From: Acholeplasmataceae bacterium UBA2284
GTDB taxonomy: Bacteria; Bacillota_I; Bacilli_A; Acholeplasmatales; Acholeplasmataceae
DNA length: 36,439 nt
Assembly (NCBI GenBank): GCA_002345705.1
Contig: DDWO01000016.1
Span: forward strand, 1 to 36,439
Direction: 5' to 3'
The position numbers were made by a program, and so were the translations under genes. The stretch's first letter is position 1; the number at the start of each line of letters is the position of its first letter. The notes under the pieces were generated by a model. The model was not told the origin of the DNA. It did no database searches and saw only the letters and a list, made by a program, of their open reading frames with translations. Shown here one piece after another: positions 8,459-16,336 of this stretch.

Positions 8459-8967
8459 AGAATGTCACCTACCTTTTCTTTTAATTTTTTAATTGCTTTA
8501 TTATAAATCCATAATACTGTTCCAAGTGGTTTATCTACGATTGGAACGATTTCTCTAAATTTGAGATTATTGATGACATGAAGTGTTACGACTTCTCTTT
8601 CATCTGGATCGAGGAGATCGAGTATCTTGAAGATATCCTCTTCATCATTATTTTCTTCTGGTGAAGGTATTGTTTCGAATATCTCTTCAGAGTATACCTC
8701 ACGTTTTCTTTGATTGTAGGTATTAATTGCCAAGTTTCTAGCAATAGTTGAAAGATATGCATAGGGGTTTGCTCCATCCTTGTATTGATCAATTTTTTCT
8801 AGAAACTTCACATAGGTATCTTGCATTATATCCTGTGCTAAGTCATTATCTTTAACAACAGAAATGATGGCGTAAAAAACCTGATTTTTTGTCAAGTTGT
8901 AAAAAGTATCAAATGATTGATAATTTTTCTGTTTCAGCTCTCTGATAATCAAATGAATTTTGTCCAT
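8455..8967 (-). CDS. RNA polymerase ECF-type sigma factor
   Basis: A 170-residue sigma-70 family protein of the extracytoplasmic-function type, containing only regions 2 and 4. Region 2 spans about 22-88 with the core-binding DLAQDIMQDTYVKFL stretch and PYAYLSTIARNLAIN. Region 4 spans about 115-167, a helix-turn-helix beginning LDPDEREVVTLHVI and ending in GTVLWIYNKAIKKLKE. An acidic linker (about residues 95-113, NNDEED) separates them. AAGGGG lies six bases before the ATG. The downstream one-TM protein gene overlaps by ATGA and is the likely anti-sigma partner. A promoter-like site shared with the RsgI-like lipoprotein gene lies 28 bases upstream, suggesting autoregulation. The signal it responds to is unknown. 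Confidence 0.93.
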   Translation of the reverse strand: MDKIHLIIRELKQKNYQSFDTFYNLTKNQVFYAIISVVKDNDLAQDIMQDTYVKFLEKIDQYKDGANPYAYLSTIARNLAINTYNQRKREVYSEEIFETIPSPEENNDEEDIFKILDLLDPDEREVVTLHVINNLKFREIVPIVDKPLGTVLWIYNKAIKKLKEKVGDIL

Positions 8968-8994
8968 AAGTTCCCCTTACGCATAATATACAAA

Positions 8995-9026
8995 TTAGGT
9001 ACCCTTTTTATTGGTATATAATGATT
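8995..9026 (-). promoter_or_regulatory. Putative autoregulated ECF promoter of the sigma gene
   Basis: On the minus strand TACCAATAAAAA and TTTGTATATT flank a 10-base spacer, with GTA 18 bases after ACCAAT. The same two blocks at the same spacing precede the lipoprotein gene (7305-7336). It ends 28 bases before the sigma start codon. No sigma-A hexamers of similar quality are seen in this gap. Confidence 0.7.
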
Positions 9027-9045
9027 TTACCATCAATTTAGATAT

Positions 9046-9074
9046 ATAAAAAAATACCCTACATTATGTAGAGT
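9046..9074 (-). terminator. Rho-independent terminator of leuS
   Basis: On the minus strand ACTCTAC pairs with GTAGGGT (one G-U pair) around the loop ATAAT, followed by a run of seven T. It lies 15 bases after the leuS stop. Confidence 0.75.
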
Positions 9075-9088
9075 AGATTTTATTATAT

Positions 9089-11497
9089 TTAGTTAGCAAC
9101 GATGTTGACAAGCTTATTTGGAATTAGAACGACCTTACGAATCGTCAATCCTTCAAGATGCTTGATCACATTAGGATTCTCAAGTGCTTCCTTTTTAACC
9201 TTTTCTTGATCTTCATCAAATGAAGCGACAAATCTTGCACGGAGTTTACCGTTGACTTGTACAACAATCTCAACTTCATCTACCTTTAGGTAGTGTTCAT
9301 TAAAGACTGGCCAGTCAGAATAAATAAGCTCTTCATTATATGATAGTATTTCTGAATTGATTTCCTCAGTTAAATGAGGGCATATTGGATTTAATAGCTT
9401 TAAGAATCCTCTTGCCTGATCCTTAGAGATGGTTTGTTTCTTGTAAACTTCGTTTACGAAAATCATCATTTGTGAAATAGCTGTATTAAATGCTAGCTTT
9501 TCATAGTCCTCAGTGACCTTTTTAATGGTTTGATGATAAACCTGTCTAAGCTCAGTGACTTCTTCTTTAACAATCGGGAATTCAAACATACGCCAAACGC
9601 GGTCCAAGAATTTCTTTGATCCATTTAAGGATTCTGTTGACCAAGGCTTCTCAGCATCTAGTGGACCCATAAACATTTCATAAAGACGCAATGAATCTGC
9701 TCCGTGAGATTCGATAATATCGTCAGGATTGACTCCATTACCCTTAGATTTACTCATTTTTGAGTGATCATCACCTAAAATCATACCAACATTAAAGTAT
9801 TTCTTGAAAGGTTCATTTACCGATACAAGCCCTAAATCATATAAGAATTTAGTCCAAAATCTTGCATAAAGTAAATGACCTACAGCATGCTCAGATCCTC
9901 CAATATATAAATCGATTGGAAGCCATTTATCTAATAACTTTTTAGCTTCAGCTGAATCTAATGGTAATATACCTAAATGATTCTTCAAAATATAGCCAAT
10001 GAAATACCAGGATGATCCTGCTAATTGTGGCATTGTATTGGTGTCTCTTCTTCCTTCAACACCCTTATAATTGACATGTAGCCAATCATGAGCATTAGCA
10101 AGTGGTGATTCTCCTGTTCCACTAGGACGGATATTTTTTAATACGGGTAGATCAAGTGGTAGATCATCATCATCTAATAGATAAATATTTTGATCCTTAT
10201 CATAGAATACTGGGAATGGTTCACCCCAATAGCGTTGTCTTGAAAAGACCCAATCTCTTAATTTATAGGTATTATGACCATACCCTTGTTTTGTCTTTTC
10301 AAGGAAATTGATTATTTTTTCGATTGCTTCTTTATTGTATAAGCCATCAATAATTCCACTGTTAAAATGAATACCATCTCCAGTGAATGCACCCTCTGAT
10401 TCTCCTTGAATGACTTCAACGATGTCTAATCCGTGTACTTGAGCAAATTCAAAGTCTCTTTCATCATGAGCAGGAACAGCCATTACAGCACCTGTACCAT
10501 AATGAGGAAGTACATAATCTGCAATCCAAATTGGTATTTTTTTATGATTTAATGGATTAATTGCATATGAACCAGTAAATACACCGGTTTTCGATTTATC
10601 TAGTGCACGGTCCATATCATTCTTACTCTTCGTAACTTCAATATATTTTTTAACGGAAGAAAGCTCATCCTCTGTTGTAATATGAAGCACTAATGGATGC
10701 TCAGGAGCGAGTACACAATAGGTAGCCCCGTAGATTGTATCAGGACGTGTTGTAAATATTTCAAAGGTTTCATTAGTTTGGTCGACTTGAAAAGTCATCA
10801 TCGCACCATTGGATTTGCCAATCCAATTTCTTTGCATTTCCTTTAAATGCTCTGGCCAGTCGATTGCATCTAGATCCTCTAGTAATCTATCTGCATATGC
10901 AGTAATTCGAAGCACCCATTGTCTCATTGCTTTCTTAACAACAGGATAATTACCTCTTTCTGATACCATGCGACCATCGACAAGCTCAATTTCATCATTT
11001 GCTAGAACTGTCCCTAAGCCTTCACACCAATTGACTTCAACATCCTTTAAGACAGCAAGTCCGTGCTCATACATTTTCTTAAATATCCATTGTGTCCATT
11101 TGAAATAAGCAGGATCTGCTGTAGCAAATTCTCTATCCCAGTCAATACCCTTGCCGGCTTCAATAATCTGACGCTTGAAATTTTCGATATTTTGATAGGT
11201 AAAGCTTCTTGGATCTTTACCAGTTGAAAGTGCATATTGTTCTGCAGGAAGACCAAAAGCGTCCCATCCCATTGGATGAAGAACGTTGTATCCTTGCATT
11301 CTTTTAAATCTTGAAATAATGTCTGTTGCAGTATATCCTTCAATGTGTCCTACATGGAGTCCACTAGCTGATGGATATGGAAACATATCTAAAACATAAT
11401 ACTTTTCTTTGAGTCTATCCTCTTGAGTTTTGAACAGTTTTTGTTCATACCAATAGGACTGCCATTTCTTTTCAATGCTCTTGTAGTCATAAAACAT
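9089..11497 (-). CDS. leuS: Leucyl-tRNA synthetase
   Basis: Class I aminoacyl-tRNA synthetase that charges tRNA-Leu in the cytoplasm; 802 residues, the normal bacterial length. The HIGH signature appears as HVGH at residues 48-51 in FPYPSASGLHVGH, the editing domain contains the TTRPDTIYG motif, and KMSKSKGNG lies near residue 580. The tRNA-binding and C-terminal domains are complete. The frame is open up to 11557, but the ATG at 11497 gives the conserved MFYDYKSIEKKW start and has AAGG nine bases upstream; the longer version would add a 20-residue hydrophobic leader of no use to this enzyme. It has its own sigma-A promoter and terminator, and no T-box leader is present. Confidence 0.98.
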   Translation of the reverse strand: MFYDYKSIEKKWQSYWYEQKLFKTQEDRLKEKYYVLDMFPYPSASGLHVGHIEGYTATDIISRFKRMQGYNVLHPMGWDAFGLPAEQYALSTGKDPRSFTYQNIENFKRQIIEAGKGIDWDREFATADPAYFKWTQWIFKKMYEHGLAVLKDVEVNWCEGLGTVLANDEIELVDGRMVSERGNYPVVKKAMRQWVLRITAYADRLLEDLDAIDWPEHLKEMQRNWIGKSNGAMMTFQVDQTNETFEIFTTRPDTIYGATYCVLAPEHPLVLHITTEDELSSVKKYIEVTKSKNDMDRALDKSKTGVFTGSYAINPLNHKKIPIWIADYVLPHYGTGAVMAVPAHDERDFEFAQVHGLDIVEVIQGESEGAFTGDGIHFNSGIIDGLYNKEAIEKIINFLEKTKQGYGHNTYKLRDWVFSRQRYWGEPFPVFYDKDQNIYLLDDDDLPLDLPVLKNIRPSGTGESPLANAHDWLHVNYKGVEGRRDTNTMPQLAGSSWYFIGYILKNHLGILPLDSAEAKKLLDKWLPIDLYIGGSEHAVGHLLYARFWTKFLYDLGLVSVNEPFKKYFNVGMILGDDHSKMSKSKGNGVNPDDIIESHGADSLRLYEMFMGPLDAEKPWSTESLNGSKKFLDRVWRMFEFPIVKEEVTELRQVYHQTIKKVTEDYEKLAFNTAISQMMIFVNEVYKKQTISKDQARGFLKLLNPICPHLTEEINSEILSYNEELIYSDWPVFNEHYLKVDEVEIVVQVNGKLRARFVASFDEDQEKVKKEALENPNVIKHLEGLTIRKVVLIPNKLVNIVAN

Positions 11498-11525
11498 AAT
11501 ATGTACCTTCTTTCGTGCTATATCT

Positions 11526-11554
11526 ATTATATATAAAAAAAGGAAAATTTCCAA
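11526..11554 (-). promoter_or_regulatory. Sigma-A promoter of leuS
   Basis: On the minus strand TTGGAA (11554-11549) and TATAAT (11531-11526) are separated by exactly 17 bases. The predicted start site is about 20 bases before the leuS ATG, too close for a T-box. Confidence 0.75.
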
Positions 11555-11585
11555 CAAAAAAAGGGAAATTCAACTCCCTTTTTGT
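11555..11585 (-). terminator. Rho-independent terminator of acpP
   Basis: On the minus strand AAAAAGGGA pairs with TCCCTTTTT around the loop GTTGAAT(T), ending in a T-run. It begins just after the acpP stop and directly abuts the leuS promoter. Confidence 0.85.
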
Positions 11586-11587
11586 TT

Positions 11588-11815
11588 TTAGTTTAGTGCT
11601 TCTACGTACTTAACTAAGTCCCCAACCGTTTTAATATTTTGTGCTTCTTCATCACTCACTTGGACTGAGAATTCATCTTCGATGTTCATAATTAATTCAA
11701 CAGCGTCAATTGAATCAGCACCAAGGTCTTCAGCTAATCTTGCTTGCATTGTTACTTTTTCTTCTGGAACGTTAAGTTCTTCGATAATCATTTCTTTAAT
11801 GCGCTCAAATATCAT
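11588..11815 (-). CDS. acpP: Acyl carrier protein
   Basis: Small acidic carrier that holds growing acyl chains on a phosphopantetheine arm in fatty acid synthesis. The attachment site is the serine of GADSIDAVEL (Ser35 in the 75-residue form). Length, acidity and the helix III region EDEFSVQVSDEEAQ are typical. Two in-frame ATGs exist, at 11821 and 11815. The AAGGAGG site ends only two bases before the first but eight bases before the second, so 11815 (MIFERIKEM) is chosen. It is monocistronic, with a consensus sigma-A promoter and its own terminator. No other fatty acid genes are adjacent. Confidence 0.96.
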   Translation of the reverse strand: MIFERIKEMIIEELNVPEEKVTMQARLAEDLGADSIDAVELIMNIEDEFSVQVSDEEAQNIKTVGDLVKYVEALN

Positions 11816-11844
11816 GTTCATATCCTCCTTATTTCAGCAATGTA

Positions 11845-11873
11845 ATTATATGCTTTTTTTTCTCAAATGTCAA
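11845..11873 (-). promoter_or_regulatory. Consensus sigma-A promoter of acpP
   Basis: On the minus strand a perfect TTGACA (11873-11868) and a perfect TATAAT (11850-11845) are separated by 17 bases, as expected for a very highly expressed gene. The rest of the gap up to 11998 shows no other clear signal and no strong terminator for the preceding GH5 gene. Confidence 0.93.
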
Positions 11874-11998
11874 TTGATTTTCAATTCTTTTTGAACTTCA
11901 AAGCATTTTTAATCTTAATCTATCAATGTTAACGTTACCATCCTTAAAAAGAATCATTTTATTAACCAAATATAATTCTTATAATGTGGCTTTTAAAT

Positions 11999-13006
11999 CT
12001 AATACTTACTAGGTAGTATCTTTTTTTCTACCAATCTTTTGAAATCCCAGTTCTCGTGAGACTCTCTTTCAATCTTGTAGCTCCAAAAATAGTAACCATA
12101 TCCTTGAGTATACGCATAAAGCTGTAAATCAGCAAGAATCCTATTATAAAGCAATTCATCAAATGAATCATTTTTTTGAAGCTTTTCATAGTTAATGCCT
12201 AAGGACCATTCACCTACAACAACTCTGATAAACTTTGAGAGTTCTTGAATCATTGGTAATCTTTTTTGGATAATGGTTTCTATATGAAGATCAAAATCAC
12301 CATTGACAAGTCGATGATCGAAGCAATGATATAAATGAATGTCAAATACAATGTTTTCCATACGATTGGATTCAAAGAAATGCTTCCAGGTTGGATCTGT
12401 TGGTCTAAACGCATCATGAAACACTATCACTTTATCAGTATGCTTTCTAATTCGATGATATGCATCTAGATAAAATGATTGAATCAGATTCATGTCAATC
12501 GATGCATGTGGTTCATTTAGGACTTGAATACCCCAAAATGATGGGTATTTTTTAAATTCTTTAGTGATGAATTCAAGCTTATCAACCGTTACTTCGATAT
12601 TCTTTTGATCTAAATGCCACGTCATCACATCCTGAATACCACCATTATCAAATCCATTTTGACATCCTGGTGCAGTATGTAAATCGAGTAGTACATTCAG
12701 TTCAACTTCAGCTGCCCATTGCATTGCTTGATGAATATATGGAAGCGCAGAAAAATATGGAGATATACCTTCAAGCCACCATGGAATTGGAAGTCTAAGA
12801 GAATTGATTCCTAAGCTCTTAATATAGATGAAATCATCCTTTGTAATAAATGTCTCCCAATGCTTTTTTAAATCCTTTTCTGCATTGACATTTTTGATGG
12901 AAAACCCAGTTTCATCCTTTGAGTCTATTCCATCAAATAAAGCTGGTTTCATCCATGACTCTAAAACAAACCAACCACCTAAATTTACACCTCTAATTTT
13001 TTCCAT
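11999..13006 (-). CDS. GH5 family glycoside hydrolase, exo-beta-1,3-glucanase-like
   Basis: A 335-residue TIM-barrel glycosidase of family GH5. Seen: the N-terminal RGVNLGGWFVLESWM motif typical of exo-beta-1,3-glucanase (EXG/GH5_9-like) enzymes, LDLHTAPG (H110), the acid/base glutamate E165 in VLNEPH, and the nucleophile E266 in VVGEWS. No signal peptide, so it acts in the cytoplasm on imported short beta-glucosides. It is the last gene of the minus-strand unit with malQ and an alpha-glucosidase, 26 bases after malQ, with AGAGG before the ATG. A beta-linkage enzyme in an otherwise alpha-glucan island is odd. The subfamily and exact substrate (laminari-oligosaccharides or others) are inference; a cellulase-type specificity cannot be excluded. 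Confidence 0.85.
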   Translation of the reverse strand: MEKIRGVNLGGWFVLESWMKPALFDGIDSKDETGFSIKNVNAEKDLKKHWETFITKDDFIYIKSLGINSLRLPIPWWLEGISPYFSALPYIHQAMQWAAEVELNVLLDLHTAPGCQNGFDNGGIQDVMTWHLDQKNIEVTVDKLEFITKEFKKYPSFWGIQVLNEPHASIDMNLIQSFYLDAYHRIRKHTDKVIVFHDAFRPTDPTWKHFFESNRMENIVFDIHLYHCFDHRLVNGDFDLHIETIIQKRLPMIQELSKFIRVVVGEWSLGINYEKLQKNDSFDELLYNRILADLQLYAYTQGYGYYFWSYKIERESHENWDFKRLVEKKILPSKY

Positions 13007-13032
13007 ATATACCTCTAATGAAAAAGGATAGA

Positions 13033-14523
13033 TTAACTACCCTTCTTATGTTTTGATTGACCTCTACCATATAATAGTGTAAATGATTTCATCTTAATTA
13101 GCAAGTCCTTATTCATCTCATTAGGTAGCATTCTCCACTTCCAGTTATTACCGGTTGTTGATGGGATGTTCATTCTTCCTTCATCTCCCAGACCTAAATA
13201 ATCTTGCATCGGTATAATTGCTGTATCTGCGATGCATGCTAGGGTTGCTTTAATAAGGCTATCTACAGGGTTTTGATTACCCAAATGATTGATATAGTTT
13301 AAGCAATATTCTAAGTCCTTTTTAGGGAGCTTTGTAAACCATGTTTGTGTGGTTTCGTTATCATGTGTTCCAGTATAAGCAATTGAGTTTTTGGTGTAGA
13401 GATGAGGGATATAATCACTTTCTTCTCTTGAGTCAAATGCGAACTGTAAAAGCTTCATTCCTGGGAATCCAGTTGCTTTTAATAGCTTTCTAACATCATC
13501 AGTGATGACACCTAAATCCTCAGCAATAATATTCACACATCCTAATTTTTCCTTAATTACTTCAAATAGCTTAATACCAGGACCCTTTTTCCATTCACCC
13601 TTAGCAGCTGTTAAATGCCCATATGGGATAGAATAGAAATTTTGGAATCCGATGAAATGATCAATACGAATCCAATCAAATGCATGAACTGCCTGAGAAA
13701 TTCTTTCAACCCACCAATTAAAATCTTCCTTTTCTAATTGCTTCCAATCATAGAGAGGATTCCCCCATAATTGTCCATCCTTAGAAAAGTTATCTGGTGG
13801 AACACCTGCGACATGAATCGGTAATCTATCCTGATCTAGATCAAAGAATTTTGGATTCGCCCAAACATCGCTTGAATCATAGGATACATAGATAGGCATG
13901 TCTCCAATAAACTCAATACCTTTAGTATTTGCATACTTCTTCAAATTAAACCATTGTTGATATGCTTCATATTGTAAAAATTGATAAAACTCAACATCTT
14001 CACTGAGAAGATTTTTATAGTGTGCCAATGCATTTTCATCTCGAAGTCTTAATTCTTTTTCCCATGTTAACCATGATTCTCCACCATGATGTACCTTGAG
14101 TGCCATAAATAACGCGTAATCATTAAGCCAATTTTGATTGTCTTTAATAAATTTTTGAAATTTAGTGTTTTTTGTATCGAAACGATGAAACGCCTTCTTT
14201 AATACGATAAATCTTTCATCATAAAGCTCTTTATATTCTACATATCTTGGCGAATGAAAGGTTGCTACGATTTCATGTGAATGAAGTAAGCCTTGTTCAA
14301 CTAATAAATCAAGATCAATAAAATAAGGGTTATTTGCAAACGCAGAAAACGTTTGATACGGAGAATCTCCATAAGATGTAGGACCTAGGGGTAATATTTG
14401 CCAAAATGTTTGTTCAGATTCCTTTAGGAAGTCAACAAAGTCATATGCTGCTTTTCCAAAGGTTCCGATGCCATAATTGCTCGGTAAGCTTGAAATGTGA
14501 AGTAATACACCACTTCTTCTCAT
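13033..14523 (-). CDS. malQ: 4-alpha-glucanotransferase (amylomaltase, GH77)
   Basis: Disproportionating enzyme that transfers maltosyl/dextrinyl units between maltodextrins, releasing glucose; cytoplasmic. 496 residues, the usual size for bacterial amylomaltase without the long N-terminal extension of E. coli MalQ. Family features: GVLLHISSLPSNYGIGTFG at the N-terminus, the nucleophile D288 in RIDHF, acid/base E335 in IIAEDLGV and D388 in GTHDNETTQ. The start has GAGGAG upstream and overlaps the stop of the alpha-glucosidase gene by four bases (ATGA), so the two are translationally coupled. It complements the phosphorylase of the neighbouring operon by lengthening short dextrins. Confidence 0.97.
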   Translation of the reverse strand: MRRSGVLLHISSLPSNYGIGTFGKAAYDFVDFLKESEQTFWQILPLGPTSYGDSPYQTFSAFANNPYFIDLDLLVEQGLLHSHEIVATFHSPRYVEYKELYDERFIVLKKAFHRFDTKNTKFQKFIKDNQNWLNDYALFMALKVHHGGESWLTWEKELRLRDENALAHYKNLLSEDVEFYQFLQYEAYQQWFNLKKYANTKGIEFIGDMPIYVSYDSSDVWANPKFFDLDQDRLPIHVAGVPPDNFSKDGQLWGNPLYDWKQLEKEDFNWWVERISQAVHAFDWIRIDHFIGFQNFYSIPYGHLTAAKGEWKKGPGIKLFEVIKEKLGCVNIIAEDLGVITDDVRKLLKATGFPGMKLLQFAFDSREESDYIPHLYTKNSIAYTGTHDNETTQTWFTKLPKKDLEYCLNYINHLGNQNPVDSLIKATLACIADTAIIPMQDYLGLGDEGRMNIPSTTGNNWKWRMLPNEMNKDLLIKMKSFTLLYGRGQSKHKKGS

Positions 14524-16220
14524 GATTTCTCCTCAACCTTGAACACTATCGATTCAAAAGGTTTTAACGTTAGTTTATTTTCTTTAATGCTTATTTTTTG
14601 ATAATTGGAAATTAAAACCTCTACTACTTCGTATGGACTTAAATCGTAGCTTGTCTTCTTTGATGAAAAAGAATTGATGACTAAAAGTGTATGATTTGAA
14701 TCTTTTCTAAGATAAACATAATGATTTTCATCCTCTAAATCGATTTGCTTGTAGGTTCCATAAATGATTGTGCTACTATATATACTATTTTTTCTTAAAT
14801 CAATTAGCTTTTGATAATGATACCATAACGAATTTTCATTGCTTAGATTTTTCTCAACATTGATTTTTTTATAATTCGGATTCACATGCATCCATGGATC
14901 AACGATTGAAAATCCTGCATTGAATTCATTTGACCACTGCATTGGAGTTCTAGGATTGTCTCTAGACCTTAATGCTGCCTTCTTCAAAGCTTTGACTGGG
15001 TCATCTGGTTCCTTTTCAAGATGATAGTTATATGCACTCTTACTGGAGATATCATTGAACTCTGAGACATCTTCAAATGGATAATTAGTCATTCCTATTT
15101 CTTCACCCTGATAGATAAAGGGAGTTCCTCGCATCATGTGAAGAGCTGTTGCTAGCATCTTGCCAGATGCAAGTGGGTATTTATAGCTTCCATATTGGCT
15201 CATTAATCTAGGTTGATCATGATTGAGCCAATTGAGTGGTAGCCAACCTATATCCTTGAAGGACTCCTGCCAACTATTAAATACTTTTTTTAAAGCTAAA
15301 ACATTGGTTTTTAATTTCTTAGGGTTTGTTACTTCATGTAGATTATTACACCAGTTGTGGTCAAAATTGAATACCATCGATAATTCATTAGAATCAAATG
15401 CCGCATATTTGATACCTTGATCTATAGATGCAGCTCCTCCAACCTCACCAATGGTAAGACATTCATATTTTGAAAAAACTTCTTTGTTTAATAACTTTAA
15501 GTAATCATGCACCTTGGGAAGATTAGAAAACTTATTCCAATCGAGAGGATATTTTTCACCCTCATTTGCATTCGCATCAATGAACTCATCTCGATCCAAA
15601 TGAGATACAGCATCGATTCTAAATCCATCAATTCCAAGGTCTAACCATTTTTTCGCTATTTCAATCATTTCCTGCTGAACCTTTTCGTTCTTCCAATTTA
15701 AATCAGGCATTTTGTTAGAAAAGATTTTCATGTAATAGCTGTCGGTTGTCTCATCATAATTCCACGCACTTCCACCAAAGAATGAACCCCAGTTTGTAGG
15801 CTCAACCTTGACGCCATCAACAATTCTTCCATCATGCCAAATATAGTAGTCTCTATAAGGGTTATCCTTAGAGGATTTGGATTCAACAAACCACGGATGC
15901 TCATCGGATGTATGATTTAAGACAAAGTCTAAAACAATCTTAATTCCAAGTTCCTTAGCACGTGCTATTAATTTTTTGACATCATCCATCGTACCAAACT
16001 CTTTTGAGACATCAAAAAAGTTACGAACATCATAACCGTTGTCGTCCATCGGAGAATCATAAAATGGGCAAATCCAGACGAGATTAACTCCTAATAAAGC
16101 GAGATAATCCAGCTTTTCATATATGCCATTAAGATCACCGATGCCATCATCATTACTGTCATAAAAACTTTTGGGATAAATCTGATATCCAACAGATTCC
16201 ATCCACCATTTTTTCGTCAT
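14520..16220 (-). CDS. GH13_31 alpha-glucosidase (predicted alpha-1,4-specific)
   Basis: A 566-residue cytoplasmic GH13 enzyme of the oligo-1,6-glucosidase/alpha-glucosidase/dextran glucosidase group: WWMESVGYQIYPKSFYDSN start, nucleophile D203 in DGFRIDAVSHL, acid/base E259 in TIGEV, and D335 in LNHDQPR. In this subfamily the residue after the nucleophile separates linkage preference: Val in alpha-1,6 enzymes, Ala in alpha-1,4 enzymes. Here it is Ala204, so maltose and maltodextrin hydrolysis is favoured; trehalose-6-phosphate hydrolase is a less likely alternative. First gene of the unit with malQ and GH5; AAAGGAG lies eight bases before the ATG. A LacI-type operator is centred about 64 bases upstream. 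Confidence 0.92.
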   Translation of the reverse strand: MTKKWWMESVGYQIYPKSFYDSNDDGIGDLNGIYEKLDYLALLGVNLVWICPFYDSPMDDNGYDVRNFFDVSKEFGTMDDVKKLIARAKELGIKIVLDFVLNHTSDEHPWFVESKSSKDNPYRDYYIWHDGRIVDGVKVEPTNWGSFFGGSAWNYDETTDSYYMKIFSNKMPDLNWKNEKVQQEMIEIAKKWLDLGIDGFRIDAVSHLDRDEFIDANANEGEKYPLDWNKFSNLPKVHDYLKLLNKEVFSKYECLTIGEVGGAASIDQGIKYAAFDSNELSMVFNFDHNWCNNLHEVTNPKKLKTNVLALKKVFNSWQESFKDIGWLPLNWLNHDQPRLMSQYGSYKYPLASGKMLATALHMMRGTPFIYQGEEIGMTNYPFEDVSEFNDISSKSAYNYHLEKEPDDPVKALKKAALRSRDNPRTPMQWSNEFNAGFSIVDPWMHVNPNYKKINVEKNLSNENSLWYHYQKLIDLRKNSIYSSTIIYGTYKQIDLEDENHYVYLRKDSNHTLLVINSFSSKKTSYDLSPYEVVEVLISNYQKISIKENKLTLKPFESIVFKVEEKS

Positions 16221-16276
16221 CTTAACGACTCCTTTACACTATTCATTTTAACATACTTATAGTATGGAATAAATAA

Positions 16277-16290
16277 TGTTAGCGGTTTCA
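16277..16290. promoter_or_regulatory. LacI-family operator between divergent alpha-glucosidase and neopullulanase-like genes
   Basis: Read on the minus strand it is TGAAACCGCTAACA, a perfect fit to the LacI/CcpA-type consensus TGWAANCGNTNWCA and identical at 13 of 14 positions to the site at 33895-33908. It lies in the 116-base gap between two divergent alpha-glucan genes; the downstream plus-strand unit encodes a LacI-family protein, the likely ligand. Confidence 0.7.
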
Positions 16291-16311
16291 CATTTTATAA
16301 AATTATGGCTG

Positions 16312-16320
16312 TGTTATAAT
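16312..16320 (+). promoter_or_regulatory. Extended -10 promoter element for the neopullulanase-like gene
   Basis: TGTTATAAT is a perfect TATAAT preceded by the TGn extension. No good -35 is visible. The leader would be only about 10 bases, containing GGTGAT before the ATG at 16337. Confidence 0.55.
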
Positions 16321-16336
16321 ATTTTTGGTGATCAAT

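Noticed and set aside
11498..11557. 20-residue hydrophobic N-terminal extension of LeuS
   Set aside because: It spans the leuS promoter and ribosome site; the conserved enzyme start is MFYDYKS at 11497.
11498..11587. T-box riboswitch before leuS
   Set aside because: The gap is only 90 bases and is filled by the acpP terminator and a sigma-A promoter; no room for a T-box leader.
11930..11945. TAACGTTA palindrome downstream of the GH5 gene
   Set aside because: Eight bases only, not at a promoter, and not matching the operator family of the island.
11880..11998. Terminator after the GH5 gene
   Set aside because: AAGAAT/ATTCTT with a loop of about 20 bases and a short T-run is too weak to call.
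16252..16266. CATACT-TAT-AGTATG inverted repeat as a regulator site
   Set aside because: Short arms and no related copy near the other alpha-glucan genes; kept only as a curiosity next to the LacI-type operator.
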